DNA of 64,000 nucleotides. It comes from Lacinutrix sp. WUR7 (GTDB taxonomy: Bacteria; Bacteroidota; Bacteroidia; Flavobacteriales; Flavobacteriaceae). The stretch lies in NCBI RefSeq assembly GCF_016864015.1, contig NZ_CP045067.1:1647001-1711000 (forward strand), written 5' to 3'. The notes beneath the pieces are model-generated. The model saw only the letters and a list, made by a program, of their open reading frames with translations, was not told the DNA's origin and did no database searches. Below are positions 45,501 to 54,466 of the stretch, piece by piece (the stretch's first letter is position 1; the number at the start of each line of letters is the position of its first letter). Made by a program: the position numbers and the translations under genes.

Positions 45501-45942
45501 ACACTTCTGTTTCTACAGCATTAAACCAAAATGAATCTGTAAAAGTAAAAGCTAAACTACCAACTAAGGCAGAACCTAAAATAGCTATAGATTGATTTTG
45601 ATTTAATTCTGAATCGTTAACAACTACCTTTTTAAGTAAAAGACTAATAGTCCAAAACATAAATAATATGGTAAAAGCACTAGAAACAGCACTCATCATA
45701 TTCATTAATAACCCAATTTGTGAGGGTTCTAAAGCAAATATGGAGAAAAAAGCACCAAGCATTTGAAAAAGAGGAGCTCCAGGTGGATGTCCTACTTGTA
45801 ATTTTGAAGCGGTTAAAATATATTCACCAGCATCCCAAAAACTTACTGTAGGCTCAACAGTTAAGCTATAAGTGATTAAAGCTATTAAAAAAGAAAACCA
45901 GCCTAAAATGGTGTTCCATTTTTTAAAATTAAATTGTGTCAT
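42514..45942 (-). CDS. DUF2723 polytopic membrane protein (GT-C-like, TMEM260-type)
   Basis: In the 1142-residue protein, the N-terminal half has about twelve membrane segments, and the first loop contains SFWDAGEYILTA (about residues 34-45), with an acidic pair at the position used by GT-C glycosyltransferases. The C-terminal 450 residues are soluble with helical repeats near the end (about 1000-1130). DUF2723 proteins are related to protein O-mannosyltransferases and are common in Bacteroidetes, where they may take part in protein O-glycosylation. It is co-directional with the deacetylase. The substrate is not known. Confidence 0.9.
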   Translation of the reverse strand: MTQFNFKKWNTILGWFSFLIALITYSLTVEPTVSFWDAGEYILTASKLQVGHPPGAPLFQMLGAFFSIFALEPSQIGLLMNMMSAVSSAFTILFMFWTISLLLKKVVVNDSELNQNQSIAILGSALVGSLAFTFTDSFWFNAVETEVYAMATLIMSVLFWLGLRWEQEMDAPRGNRWLILIAFVIGLSFGVHFMGLLTIPAIGLIYYFKNYKEITVKNFIIANVATVAILLFIFKLLAPNILRFFSVLEMFFVNSIGLPFNSGSIIAGILLIGLIYFGLQYTRKKNYVHLNTAVLCLTFIIIGFSSWTMLPIRANANVVINENNPSSARELLAYYNLEQYPETHLFYGPQFTDQYSGLDDIEPYVDDKPKYEKDLVKGEYVIVNDYKNAKQNYNHKHASILPRMWSAENAENYLMFTGILDFKLKPEVSLDHEQRSNISEIIGRYQSGEISESDYENFITSNRGLISAYFKETELKKTISDFKSDVSQGLIDYEDYNNFLKQFGQYIDIEKPSLMSNIVYMFEYQLGYMYWRYFMWNFTGKQDDIQGKYDNHGNWISGINFIDSWHLGQSQKNLPGDVKNNKARNTYYFLPLILGLIGLFFLFHKDKKLFWTMLVFFLFTGIAIQVYTNVRPFEPRERDYSVVGSFYVFALWIGFGVYAIYDSLKKHTSSKMLAPGITLVCLILVPGILAANNWDDHDRSGKYTAEAMAKMYLDSCDENAILFSIGDNDTFALWYAQEIEGYRTDVRVVNTSLFQTDWYIDQMKRKAYESDPIPSQFTHDQYKHGTRDYIMKRAISKDTMLIKDFLDFVGSENPKTKFKYIIEQQGDNPNDYPNQYMNSNYFPVEDVVIPVNKENALKYGIVDAKDADKIEDHIQIKITDGVLYKNRLLMLDIVANNDWKRPIYFTGGAFAEDDYIWMKDYLQLDGMCYKLTPIKTPVDRANPFDMGRVDSEKMYNIVKKWDWGNSNSPDIYHDIETRTNSITYRGNLARLMEQFINEDQPKKAEEIADLAMDKMPVDYFGYYTLLEPYISGYYEVGAKEKARKLFKDVSIKYQENLTYYSTLDQRKQRELGEQIITDIERYKALVDVVLDYDDELAKTEAKTFTNFLQLFDHFNAGISKEAPRTQEKDIDLIQKDTVIAPE

Positions 45943-46115
45943 GTATCTATCTTGTTAACATGGCGAATTTAATAATAAATATGTAATGCGCATAGATTTT
46001 AAGGTTTTCATAACTAAAATGATATAAATGTGAGCTTGTTGCCTGGATTCAAATATCTGATTTACTGTTGTTTTTAAAGAAAGATTAAAATTTTATTTTT
46101 TTTTCTTCAAAAAAG

Positions 46116-46146
46116 TTTGTGCAAATAAAACTTTGTGTTAGATTTG
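46116..46146 (+). promoter_or_regulatory. Promoter of tRNA-Gln
   Basis: TTTG (46116-46119), 19 bp, then TAgaTTTG (46139-46146) is a perfect match to the Bacteroidetes -33/-7 consensus. The tRNA begins 20 nt further on. Confidence 0.75.
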
Positions 46147-46165
46147 CACTCTCGTTTTGAGATAT

Positions 46166-46238
46166 TGGCCCATGGTGTAACTGGCAACACGTCTGTTTTT
46201 GGTGCAGAAGAGTCTAGGTTCGAGCCCTAGTGGGCCAA
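46166..46238 (+). tRNA. trnQ: tRNA-Gln (anticodon TTG)
   Basis: A 73-nt cloverleaf: acceptor arms TGGCCCA (46166-46172) and TGGGCCA (46231-46237) pair perfectly, the D arm is GTGTAACTGGCAACAC, and the anticodon loop TTTTGGT gives TTG for glutamine. The T arm CTAGGTTCGAGCCCTAG is intact. CCA is not encoded (ACA follows), as usual in this phylum. A hairpin plus T-run at 46252-46282 (AATCCTTACTTTA/TAAAGTAGGGATT) is the terminator. Confidence 0.97.
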
Positions 46239-46892
46239 CATTAATCAAATTAATCCTTACTTTAATAAAGTAGGGATTTTTTGTTTTATAATTTGTTTGG
46301 CGAGAAGTTTATACTGAGCGCAGTCGAAGTGAGCCCTAGTGGGCCAACATTAATCAAATTAATCCTTACTTTAATAAAGTAGGGATTTTTTGTTTTATAA
46401 TTTGTTTGGCGAGAAGTTTATACTGAGCGCAGTCGAAGTGAGCCCTAGTGGGCCAACATTAATCAAATTAATCCTTACTTTAATAAAGTAGGGATTTTTT
46501 GTTTTATAATTTGTTTGGCGAGAAGTTTATACTGAGCGCAGTCGAAGTGAGCCCTAGTGGGCCAACATTAATCAAATTAATCCTTACTTTAATAAAGTAG
46601 GGATTTTTTGTTTTATAATTTGTTTGGCGAGAAGTTTATACTGAGCGCAGTCGAAGTGAGCCCTAGTGGGTCAACATTAATCAAATTAATCCTTACTTTA
46701 ATGAAGTAGGGATTTTTTGTTTTATAATTTGTTTGGCGAGAAGTTTATACTGAGCGCAGTCGAAGTGAGCCCTAGTGGGCCAACATTAATCAAATTAATC
46801 CTTACTTTAATGAAGTAGGGATTTTTTGTTTTATAATTTGTTTGGCGAGAAGTTTATACTGAGCGCAGTCGAAGTGAGCCTTAGTGGGCCAA
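46222..46892 (+). repeat. Tandem 109-bp repeats, each holding the tRNA-Gln tail and its terminator
   Basis: Units start at 46222, 46331, 46440, 46549, 46658 and 46767, with a 17-bp partial at 46876; the period is exactly 109 bp. Each begins with the tRNA 3' end (GAGCCCTAGTGGGCCAACA), then carries the terminator hairpin AATCCTTACTTTA/TAAAGTAGGGATT with its T-run, then ACTGAGCGCAGTCGAAGT. Units are nearly identical (a few substitutions, for example TAATAAAG to TAATGAAG in the last two), so expansion is recent. The core GCGCAGTCGA links it to the inverted repeats at 28086 and 34522. Confidence 0.95.
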
Positions 46893-46898
46893 AAAAAA

Positions 46899-46920
46899 AG
46901 TCTTCCTTTTCGGGAAGACT
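46899..46920. terminator. Bidirectional rho-independent terminator
   Basis: AGTCTTCC (46899-46906) and GGAAGACT (46913-46920) form an 8-bp stem flanked by an A-run and a T-run. It ends the universal stress protein gene from the right and the tandem repeat region from the left. Confidence 0.85.
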
Positions 46921-46945
46921 TTTTTAATTCCTATACTTTGGTGAA

Positions 46946-47776
46946 TTATATTTTAAAAGTAATTACTGGTCTTTTAGCGTGATTTACGAGGTCTTCGCTA
47001 ATGCTTCCATTAAAAAAGTGAGCTATTCCTTGTCTGCCATGTGTACTAATGCCAATTAAATCTGCTCCAATAATGTGTGAAAAGTTCAAAATTCCATTTT
47101 CTACAGATTCGTCATTAAAAATATGAATCTCATAGTTGCTAAAATCAGAATCCTTAATGAAGTCTAATATTCTGGCGTTGGCTGTTGCTGTAGTTGTAAA
47201 TCTATTAGGTGTGTTTACAAATAATAAATGAATTTTAGCTTCAAAAGTTTGTGCTAGTTCTGTTGCTTGTTTATAGGTTTCTCTGCTATCGTTTTTAAAG
47301 TCAGAAGCAAATACAAAATCATTAATCGTGAAATTTTCATGGTTGTTTTTAATAACAAGTACTGGAACTTCAGCAGAGCGTACTACTTTTTCGGTATTAG
47401 AGCCAATAAACATTTCTTTTAAACCGCTTGCGCCATGTGAGCCCATGATAACCATGTCTACATCATGCTCTTTGCAAGTGTTTTTTATGCCTTGAAAAGT
47501 TTGATGAAAATCAACGGTTTCGTGGATAGTAATTCCTTTTAAAAAATCTTGACTTAAAATTTCTTCAAACTTGTTATGCGCTAATTTCATGAAAAACATA
47601 GCCTCGGGGATATTACCTACGGTATCTCCTCCAAGTTCCGGTATTTGATTTAATGGTAAATCTAACATATGTAGTAAGTAGATTTCTCCATCGTATCTTT
47701 TTGCAAGTTGGGCGGCTACTTCTAGAGCGTAATTTGCTTGTTCTGAAAAGTCTGTTGGTACAAGTATTTTTTTCAT
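46946..47776 (-). CDS. Universal stress protein, tandem two-domain
   Basis: The 276-residue protein (ATG 47776; the open frame to 47836 adds only a lysine/leucine-rich stretch before MKKILVPTDFSE). The first UspA domain (1-145) has the ATP-site pattern GSHGASG-x-GSNTEKVVR, and the second (150-276) ends with STHGRQG and a shortened NGSISEDLVNHAKRPV. These proteins bind ATP and act in stress resistance by unknown routes. It is transcribed alone. Confidence 0.92.
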   Translation of the reverse strand: MKKILVPTDFSEQANYALEVAAQLAKRYDGEIYLLHMLDLPLNQIPELGGDTVGNIPEAMFFMKLAHNKFEEILSQDFLKGITIHETVDFHQTFQGIKNTCKEHDVDMVIMGSHGASGLKEMFIGSNTEKVVRSAEVPVLVIKNNHENFTINDFVFASDFKNDSRETYKQATELAQTFEAKIHLLFVNTPNRFTTTATANARILDFIKDSDFSNYEIHIFNDESVENGILNFSHIIGADLIGISTHGRQGIAHFFNGSISEDLVNHAKRPVITFKI

Positions 47777-48185
47777 ATCATTTAAAGATTTAATTAGGAA
47801 CAATAGCTTCTTAAATTTAAGAAATAAAAATGACAATTTTTTGTTTTGTATGAATTTTCATATATTTATTTGGAAACCTAGTCTATTTTATGAAAGAACT
47901 TACCTTATTTTCTTTTATTTTTAGTTGTCTAGAAAGCTTAGCAACAGGTTGCTTTTGTTTAGTGGTTAGCTACTAAGATGTATAAAGATTAGTAATTTGT
48001 TGCATACTAGAGTTTACGAAAGCGCCAATTAAAGATGATTTTATTGAGAAGTTAAAGAGGGTAATGGCTGTTTGAGTATTATAATGAATAGTATTAATGA
48101 AGATAGCAGTTTGTTATATAAAGAAGTTATTATTCCTTCAAATACTATAAATTAAGCGTATTCTAACTATTGTGTTTCAACAACT
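47777..48185. other. Intergenic region upstream of rimP
   Basis: Roughly 400 bp of AT-rich sequence lies between the divergent stress protein and rimP. A 28-codon open frame at 47890-47976 has no supporting signal. No repeat or RNA structure is visible before the rimP promoter. Confidence 0.4.
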
Positions 48186-48216
48186 TTTGCAAATCAATAT
48201 AAAAATTGTATATTTG
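48186..48216 (+). promoter_or_regulatory. Promoter of the rimP-nusA-infB operon
   Basis: TTTG (48186-48189), 19 bp, then TAtaTTTG (48209-48216) matches the Bacteroidetes consensus exactly, with the same spacing as the tRNA-Gln promoter. Transcription should start near 48222, giving a leader of about 58 nt that contains the hairpin at 48244. Confidence 0.78.
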
Positions 48217-48243
48217 CAGCGTTGAAACGAAAAAGAAAAAGAT

Positions 48244-48269
48244 GAGGGGACGAAAAGTCCCCTCTTTTT
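48244..48269 (+). terminator. Terminator-like hairpin in the rimP leader (possible attenuator)
   Basis: GAGGGGAC (48244-48251), loop GAAAA, then GTCCCCTC (48257-48264) is a perfect 8-bp GC-rich stem followed at once by TTTTT. It lies between the promoter and the rimP start (48280), so it would cut transcription of its own operon unless read through. NusA, encoded here, is itself a termination factor, which makes feedback control plausible. Confidence 0.7.
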
Positions 48270-48279
48270 ATACCAAAAA

Positions 48280-48741
48280 ATGTTTAAGAATACAGTAAAA
48301 GACTTATTAGAAACAGCGCTTGAAGAAAAGCAAAATCTATTCCTTATAGAATTATCTATAGCAACAGATAACGCGATAAAAGTTATTTTAGATGGTGATA
48401 ATGGTGTAACTGTAGAAGATTGCATATTTATTAGTAGAGCTATAGAGAATAATCTAGATAGAGAAGAAGTAGATTTTTCATTAGAAGTAGCGTCTGCTGG
48501 AGCAACATCTCCGTTAACACATAAACGTCAATATATTAAAAATATAGGTAGGCTTTTAGAAGTTAAAACAAAAACAGAAAACATGGAAGGTACTTTAATA
48601 GAAGCTACTGAAAATGAAATTACTTTGCAGTGGAAAAGCAGAGAGCCTAAGCCAGTAGGTAAAGGTAAAGTTACAGTCCAAAAACAGGCAGATATTGCCT
48701 ACGAAAATATTGTAGAAGCAAAAGTTATGATTAAATTTTAA
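48280..48741 (+). CDS. rimP: Ribosome maturation factor RimP
   Basis: The 153-residue protein has the usual order: N-terminal domain with VKVILDGDNGVTVEDC (residues 29-44), the SLEVASAGATSPL block (about 67-79, where many RimPs have EVSSPG) and a C-terminal SH3-like domain (90-153). It binds the 30S subunit during assembly. It is the first gene of the rimP-nusA-infB operon, 12 nt before nusA. The length is normal. Confidence 0.96.
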   Translation: MFKNTVKDLLETALEEKQNLFLIELSIATDNAIKVILDGDNGVTVEDCIFISRAIENNLDREEVDFSLEVASAGATSPLTHKRQYIKNIGRLLEVKTKTENMEGTLIEATENEITLQWKSREPKPVGKGKVTVQKQADIAYENIVEAKVMIKF

Positions 48742-48753
48742 TTTAAAGGAGTT

Positions 48754-49986
48754 ATGGAAAATCTTGCATTAATTGATTCTTTTTCAGAATTTAAAGACGA
48801 CAAATTAATAGATCGTGTAACCTTAATGGCTATTTTAGAAGATGTTTTTAGAAACGCTTTAAAAAAGAAATTTGGTGATGATGATAATTTTGATATTATT
48901 ATCAATCCAGATAAAGGGGATTTAGAAATTTGGAGAAATAGAATAGTAGTAGCAGATGGTGAAGTAGAAGAGCCAAATCAAGAAATATCGTTAACAGAAG
49001 CACAAAAAATAGAGCCAGATTTTGAAGTTGGTGAAGATGTATCCGAAGAGGTAAAATTAATAGACCTTGGTCGTCGTTCTATATTAGCATTAAGGCAAAA
49101 CTTAATATCTAAAATTCACGAACACGATAACACGAATATATACAAGCAATTTCAAGAGTTAGTTGGAGAGATTTATACAGCAGAAGTACACCATATTCGT
49201 CACAGAGCGGTAATACTTTTAGATGATGAAGGAAATGAAATCATCTTGCCAAAAGACAAACAGATTCCTTCAGATTTTTTCCGTAAAGGAGATAATGTAA
49301 AAGGAATTATTGAAAGTGCAGAGCTAAAAGGAAACAAGCCAGCAATAATTATGTCTAGAACATCACCATTGTTTTTAGAAAAATTATTTGAGCAGGAAAT
49401 CCCTGAAGTTTTTGATGGTTTAATTACTATTAAAAATGTTGTGCGAATTCCTGGTGAAAAAGCAAAAGTAGCTGTAGATTCGTATGATGATAGAATTGAT
49501 CCGGTAGGAGCATGTGTAGGTATGAAAGGATCTAGAATTCACGGTATTGTTCGTGAATTAGGAAACGAAAATATAGATGTAATTAATTACACAAACAATT
49601 TACAATTGTATATTACAAGAGCATTAAGTCCTGCTCGTGTAACATCTATTAAAATTGATGAAGAGAATAAAAGAGCAGAAGCAATTTTAAAACCAGAAGA
49701 AGTAAGTAAAGCTATTGGTCGTGGAGGACACAACATACGTTTAGCAGGAAAACTAACAGGTTATGAAATTGATGTATTTAGAGAAGGAGCAGAAGAAGAC
49801 GTAGAGTTACGCGAATTCTCTGACGAAATCGAAGCGTGGATTATTGCTGAATTTAGCAAAGCTGGACTAGACACCGCAAAAAGTGTACTAGAACAAGAAG
49901 TTGCAGATTTAGTAAAACGTACCGATTTAGAAGAAGAAACAATAAACGAAGTCGTTAGAATTCTTAAAGCAGAATTCGAAGACTAA
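48754..49986 (+). CDS. nusA: Transcription termination/antitermination factor NusA
   Basis: The 410-residue protein has an N-terminal RNA-polymerase-binding domain (1-130), S1 domain (about 135-200), KH1 (230-300, with GVKGSR-like [11 protein letters not shown]) and KH2 (300-365, [11 protein letters not shown]). It lacks the C-terminal acidic repeats of E. coli NusA, as is usual outside gammaproteobacteria. It is in the conserved order after rimP and 31 nt before infB. It may regulate its own operon through the leader hairpin at 48244. Confidence 0.97.
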   Translation: MENLALIDSFSEFKDDKLIDRVTLMAILEDVFRNALKKKFGDDDNFDIIINPDKGDLEIWRNRIVVADGEVEEPNQEISLTEAQKIEPDFEVGEDVSEEVKLIDLGRRSILALRQNLISKIHEHDNTNIYKQFQELVGEIYTAEVHHIRHRAVILLDDEGNEIILPKDKQIPSDFFRKGDNVKGIIESAELKGNKPAIIMSRTSPLFLEKLFEQEIPEVFDGLITIKNVVRIPGEKAKVAVDSYDDRIDPVGACVGMKGSRIHGIVRELGNENIDVINYTNNLQLYITRALSPARVTSIKIDEENKRAEAILKPEEVSKAIGRGGHNIRLAGKLTGYEIDVFREGAEEDVELREFSDEIEAWIIAEFSKAGLDTAKSVLEQEVADLVKRTDLEEETINEVVRILKAEFED

Positions 49987-50017
49987 CACATTTTTAGGTT
50001 ATATTACAAAGCAATTT

Positions 50018-52873
50018 ATGGCTGGAACAGTAAGATTAAATAAAGTATTACGCGAGCTTAACATCTCTATCGATCGTGCAGTGGATTTTCTAGAATCTAA
50101 GGGCATCGAAATAGAGAAGCGTCCTACTACAAAAATTTCAGAAGAAGTTTATCAAATCCTTTCAAATGAATTTCAAACAGATGCTTCCAAAAGGATGGCG
50201 TCTCAAGAAGTTAGTGAAGCAAAACTCAAAGAAAAAGAGGCTTTGCGTGAACAACGTGAGAAAGAACAAGAGGAAAAGCTAAAGGCTGAAGCGAAAAGAG
50301 AAGAAGCAAAACAACAAGAAATTGTTAAAGCGAAATCTACGCTGTCTGGACCAAAACAAGTTGGTAAAATAGACTTAAATCCGAAGGCTAAAAAAGCGAA
50401 AGAGGAACCAAAACCTAAAACCGAAGAAGTTAAGCAAGAAAAAACGGTTAAAGAAGAGGTAGCTCCAAAAACTAAAGAAGCACCAAAACCGGAAGTAGTA
50501 AAACCAGTTAAAGTTGAAAAACCTGAAGTACCAGTAAAGGTAGAGAAAGTTGAGAAAACGGAAAAACCGGTTAAAACGGAAAAAGTAGAAAAGGTAGAGA
50601 AGGTTGAAAAAGTTGTAAAAACGGAAACACCAATCGCTGCTAAAAAAGAAGTATCTACTAAAAAAGAAGAAGCTACTAAAGTAGAAGGTCAGCCTAATGT
50701 AGAAGAAAGAGTAGAAACAAAATATCAGAAACTTACAGGTCCGAAAATTGCAGGTACTAAAATTGATTTAAGCCAATTTAACAAACCTAAAAAGAAAAAA
50801 GAAGACGCTAAGAAAGACGATAAATCTTCAGATAATAAACGTAAACGTCGTAGAATTTCTAAACCAGGAGATAATAGACCAGGAGGAAATACTGGAGGTA
50901 ACAGTAGATTTAAAGGAAAACCAGGCCAAGGAGGAAGAGGTAGAAAAGCCATTGTAAAAGAAGAGCCTAGTGAAGAAGATGTTAAAAAACAAGTACGTGA
51001 AACTTTAGAAAAACTTCAAGGGAAGTCTAATAAAGGAAAAGGTGCTAAGTATAGAAGAGACAAAAGAGATCAACACAGAGAACAAACTGAAATTGATCAG
51101 CAAATAGAAGCAGCAGAAAACAAAATTCTTAAAGTTACAGAATTTGTTACAGCAAACGAAGTTGCTACTATGATGAACGTTCAAGTTACCCAAATTATAT
51201 CGGCATGTATGTCACTTGGTATGATGGTAACGATGAACCAACGTTTAGATGCAGAAACACTTTCAATTGTTGCAGATGAGTTTGGATATCAAGTAGAATT
51301 TATAACAGCAGATATAGAAGAGTCTATTGAAGAGGTTGTAGATAAACCAGAAGATTTAAAACCTCGTGCGCCAATTGTAACGGTAATGGGTCACGTAGAT
51401 CATGGTAAAACATCCCTTCTAGATTATATTCGTAAAGAGAATGTGATTGCAGGAGAGTCTGGAGGAATTACACAACACATTGGTGCATATGGTGTGACTT
51501 TAGATAACGGACAAAAAATTGCATTTCTAGATACTCCAGGTCACGAAGCCTTTACAGCAATGCGTGCTCGTGGAGCTCAAGTAACAGATATAGCAATTAT
51601 TGTTGCCGCAGCAGATGATGATATCATGCCGCAAACTAAAGAGGCTATTTCACATGCGCAAGCAGCTGGAGTGCCAATAGTATTTGCAATTAATAAAATT
51701 GATAAGCCAGACGCAAAACCAGAAAATATTAAAAGTGGTTTAGCACAAATGAACCTATTAGTAGAAGATTGGGGTGGGAAAATTCAATCTCATGATATTT
51801 CTGCTAAAGTAGGAACAGGTGTAAAAGAACTATTAGAAAAAGTATTATTAGAAGCGGAATTATTAGAGTTAAAAGCAAACCCTGATAAATTAGCACAAGG
51901 TACGGTTGTAGAAGCATTCTTAGATAAAGGTCGTGGATATGTATCTACTATATTAGTACAGGCAGGTACTTTACGTATTGGAGATTATGTTTTAGCTGGT
52001 AAAAACAGTGGAAAGATAAAAGCAATGCAAGATGAGCGTGGTAATGAGGTTAAAGAAGCTGGACCATCAACACCAGTATCTATTCTAGGTTTAGATGGAG
52101 CACCACAAGCAGGAGATAAATTCAATGTATTTGAAGACGAACGTGAAGCAAAACAAATTGCTACTAAGCGTACACAATTACAACGTGAACAATCTGTACG
52201 TACACAACGTCATATTACATTAGATGAAATTGGTCGTCGTATCGCACTTGGTGATTTCCAAGAATTAAACATCATCTTAAAAGGAGATGTAGATGGTTCT
52301 GTAGAGGCATTAACAGATTCTTTCCAAAAATTATCAACGGAAGAAATTCAAATAAATATTATTCATAAAGGTGTTGGACCAATAACAGAAAGTGATGTAT
52401 TATTAGCAACTGCTTCAGATGCTATTATTATAGGATTTAATGTTCGTCCAATGGGTAATGCACGTCAAATAGCAGATAACGAAGAAATCGATATCAGAAT
52501 GTACTCGATTATTTATGATGCTATTAATGATCTTAAAGACGCTATGGAAGGTATGTTATCTCCAGAGCTTAAAGAAGAAATTACAGGTACTGCAGAAATT
52601 AGAGAAATCTTTAAAGTTTCTAAAATTGGAAGCATTGCAGGTTGTATGGCATTAACGGGTAAAATATTTAGAAACTCAGGAATACGTTTAATACGTGATG
52701 GTGTAGTAATTTACACTGGAGAGTTAACTTCATTAAAACGTTTTAAAGACGATGTGAAAGAAGTTGCTAAAGGTTATGATTTTGGTACACAAATCAAGAA
52801 CTATAACGATATTAAAGAAGGAGATATTATTGAAGCATTCCATGAAGTAGAAGTAAAAAAGAAATTGAAGTAA
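50018..52873 (+). CDS. infB: Translation initiation factor IF-2
   Basis: The 951-residue protein has an IF2_N domain (1-50), a long Lys/Glu/Val-rich low-complexity linker (65-350, with repeated KVEKVEKV-like stretches), a second IF2_N-like region (about 365-420), the G domain with GHVDHGKT near residue 460, DTPGHEA and NKID, then domains II-IV to the end. It brings initiator tRNA to the 30S subunit. It ends the rimP operon and is followed by a strong terminator. Confidence 0.98.
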   Translation: MAGTVRLNKVLRELNISIDRAVDFLESKGIEIEKRPTTKISEEVYQILSNEFQTDASKRMASQEVSEAKLKEKEALREQREKEQEEKLKAEAKREEAKQQEIVKAKSTLSGPKQVGKIDLNPKAKKAKEEPKPKTEEVKQEKTVKEEVAPKTKEAPKPEVVKPVKVEKPEVPVKVEKVEKTEKPVKTEKVEKVEKVEKVVKTETPIAAKKEVSTKKEEATKVEGQPNVEERVETKYQKLTGPKIAGTKIDLSQFNKPKKKKEDAKKDDKSSDNKRKRRRISKPGDNRPGGNTGGNSRFKGKPGQGGRGRKAIVKEEPSEEDVKKQVRETLEKLQGKSNKGKGAKYRRDKRDQHREQTEIDQQIEAAENKILKVTEFVTANEVATMMNVQVTQIISACMSLGMMVTMNQRLDAETLSIVADEFGYQVEFITADIEESIEEVVDKPEDLKPRAPIVTVMGHVDHGKTSLLDYIRKENVIAGESGGITQHIGAYGVTLDNGQKIAFLDTPGHEAFTAMRARGAQVTDIAIIVAAADDDIMPQTKEAISHAQAAGVPIVFAINKIDKPDAKPENIKSGLAQMNLLVEDWGGKIQSHDISAKVGTGVKELLEKVLLEAELLELKANPDKLAQGTVVEAFLDKGRGYVSTILVQAGTLRIGDYVLAGKNSGKIKAMQDERGNEVKEAGPSTPVSILGLDGAPQAGDKFNVFEDEREAKQIATKRTQLQREQSVRTQRHITLDEIGRRIALGDFQELNIILKGDVDGSVEALTDSFQKLSTEEIQINIIHKGVGPITESDVLLATASDAIIIGFNVRPMGNARQIADNEEIDIRMYSIIYDAINDLKDAMEGMLSPELKEEITGTAEIREIFKVSKIGSIAGCMALTGKIFRNSGIRLIRDGVVIYTGELTSLKRFKDDVKEVAKGYDFGTQIKNYNDIKEGDIIEAFHEVEVKKKLK

Positions 52874-52892
52874 TTTCTATTATATAAAATTT

Positions 52893-52918
52893 AAAAAGCG
52901 ACCAATTGGTCGCTTTTT
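52893..52918 (+). terminator. Terminator of the rimP-nusA-infB operon
   Basis: AAAAAGCGACC (52893-52903), loop AATT, GGTCGCTTTTT (52908-52918), followed by more T. This is a strong intrinsic terminator 19 nt after the infB stop. Confidence 0.9.
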
Positions 52919-53157
52919 TTTGTTTTCATTGGAAAGCTAATTGTCAATTTTAGGGTTAAGAAGATCCTTAGTTTATAGTAATACAATAAATGCATAAGAT
53001 AATTATGTTAGTAAAATTAAAATCCAAATGTATCAAACGGTGCCATTTATCATAACCTTACAGGTTTTGTTCTTCACTAAATTAGAATGTGTTATATCAA
53101 ACAAAAAAGGTTTAATAAGGATTTCATAAATGGTTTATTCAAATTTTTTCTCTCAAA

Positions 53158-53820
53158 TAAATTGTAATTAATAATTGGCATTCACTAATAGAAATAGCAG
53201 ACTATGCATTTGAATTTGAAATATTAGTTGTAACACGAAGAAATACTTTTGAAGCGAATCCATTAGATGAAAATATGTCTTATGGTAAAATAAGAAATTC
53301 CAAATTTTATATTAATTGGAATGCAACTAATCTATGTGAGTAAGTCGTTGCAAATGATGGAAACGTCACCTTTTTAAACTCCTCTGTTTTGTATTATAAT
53401 GCCGAAGCATCATTGCCAAGTCCTCCAAGTTTAACTTTTGGTATTTGGGAGTAAGATACCTAAGTAACACAATCACTTTAGGGACTAATTAATAGTTTGA
53501 TGGGAGATGTTTAAGACATGAATTTAAGTGTAGCAGATGTACAACTATAAAATGAGATATGTCTATATCCTAATCTAGTAAATAACACACTTCATATTAA
53601 GTCTGTCCATAGTAATATAGATAATGTTTTGCTATATGATGTTTTAGGCAAAAGCGTGCTTAGTACAAATCATTCAAGTACTATAGAGGTTTCAGAATTT
53701 AATTCTGGACATTACTTTGTAGCTTTAAGAATAGGTGATAGAGAAGTAGTAAAGAAAATTGTTAATGAATATTATTTATACCATTATATAAAAAAAATCG
53801 ACTTCATTAGTTTTAACTAA
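53158..53820 (+). pseudogene. Decayed T9SS-sorted secreted protein gene
   Basis: One reading frame (ending TAA 53818) reads like a secreted protein: NNWHSLIEIADYAF, then NSKFYINWNATNLCE, PSLTFGIWE, and a type A sorting domain LYPNLVNNTLHIKS ... NVLLYDVLGKSVLS ... HYFVALRIGDREVVKKIVNE. Seven in-frame stops interrupt it (53158, 53341, 53452, 53461, 53479, 53512, 53548), yet the frame is kept throughout. The only intact piece (TTG 53629 onward, 63 codons) is just the sorting domain tail. The N-terminus and signal peptide are lost. The 52921-53157 stretch before it holds no recognisable gene. Confidence 0.7.
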
Positions 53821-53834
53821 CGAAGTCGATTTTT
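53793..53834. terminator. Bidirectional rho-independent terminator
   Basis: AAAAATCGACTTC (53793-53805) pairs with GAAGTCGATTTTT (53822-53834), with inner pairing TTAG/CTAA. It lies at the end of the pseudogene and 20 nt after the SPOR gene on the other strand. Confidence 0.85.
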
Positions 53835-53854
53835 AATTAATTATTATTGAATTA

Positions 53855-54253
53855 TTACTCTTTCTTCTTTTTGGGTTTAAAAAGAAAAGCATTCGGAAAT
53901 TTCTTTTTCACTTTCAATAAAGCTCTTTCTGCTTCTAATCTAGATCTAAAACTACCAATCCATACCTTATAGTTTGGTGTTTCGTAAACTAATTTACTAG
54001 ACCATTGCGAATAATTACCTTTAAAATCGGTTTGGTTGCTTTCTGCGGTACTTCTTCGTCCAGAATAAATCTGTATTTTATATCGGTCACTAGCGTCTTC
54101 ATTGGTGTTTATTTCTTTTTTGAGCGCTAATAATTCCGTGATTTCCGGATCCTGATTAACAATTACAGTACCTTGCTGTGCACTACAAATACCTGTTAAT
54201 GCAAATGTTATAAATACGGAAAGAATGGTTTCTTTTATTTTTAATAATTTCAT
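53855..54253 (-). CDS. SPOR-domain periplasmic protein
   Basis: The 132-residue protein has a signal peptide ending ICSAQQ (about residue 26) and a single SPOR domain (about 55-125): YKIQIYSGRRSTAES, YKVWIGSFRSRLEAERALLKVKKKFPNAF. SPOR domains bind peptidoglycan strands stripped of stem peptides, at division sites or during wall remodelling. A very basic tail (KPKKKKE) ends it. It is divergent from the respiratory operon. Confidence 0.9.
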   Translation of the reverse strand: MKLLKIKETILSVFITFALTGICSAQQGTVIVNQDPEITELLALKKEINTNEDASDRYKIQIYSGRRSTAESNQTDFKGNYSQWSSKLVYETPNYKVWIGSFRSRLEAERALLKVKKKFPNAFLFKPKKKKE

Positions 54254-54377
54254 TTTTTGTCCTGTTTAATGCAAATGTAAATGTTCTAAACTAAATAGTT
54301 AGCTGTTTTATTATTTAGAATTTCTCTAAATTAGCAATTAACACTTCCCTAACATTTCTAAAATCGACTTTTAATAT

Positions 54378-54385
54378 TACTTTTG
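54378..54385 (+). promoter_or_regulatory. Candidate -7 element of the act operon
   Basis: TActTTTG at 54378-54385 fits TAnnTTTG. The -33 region 19 bp upstream lacks a clear TTTG, so the promoter is only a partial match. It would give a leader of roughly 75 nt to the preferred start at 54467. Confidence 0.4.
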
Positions 54386-54466
54386 CTTGAGATTTTATAA
54401 CTGTATTTTTTCTTTTAGTAAATGAAAAAACCAGACCAAAGTTTAGAAGTTAATTCAACAAATAAT

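Noticed and set aside
46222-46892. Possible cluster of several tRNA genes
   Set aside because: Only the first copy has a full cloverleaf; the others hold just the 3' 17 nt.
47890-47976. 28-codon open frame in the rimP upstream region
   Set aside because: No promoter, start signal or recognisable sequence; likely chance.
50725-50952. Pro/Leu-rich open frame opposite infB
   Set aside because: Antisense shadow of the low-complexity IF-2 linker.
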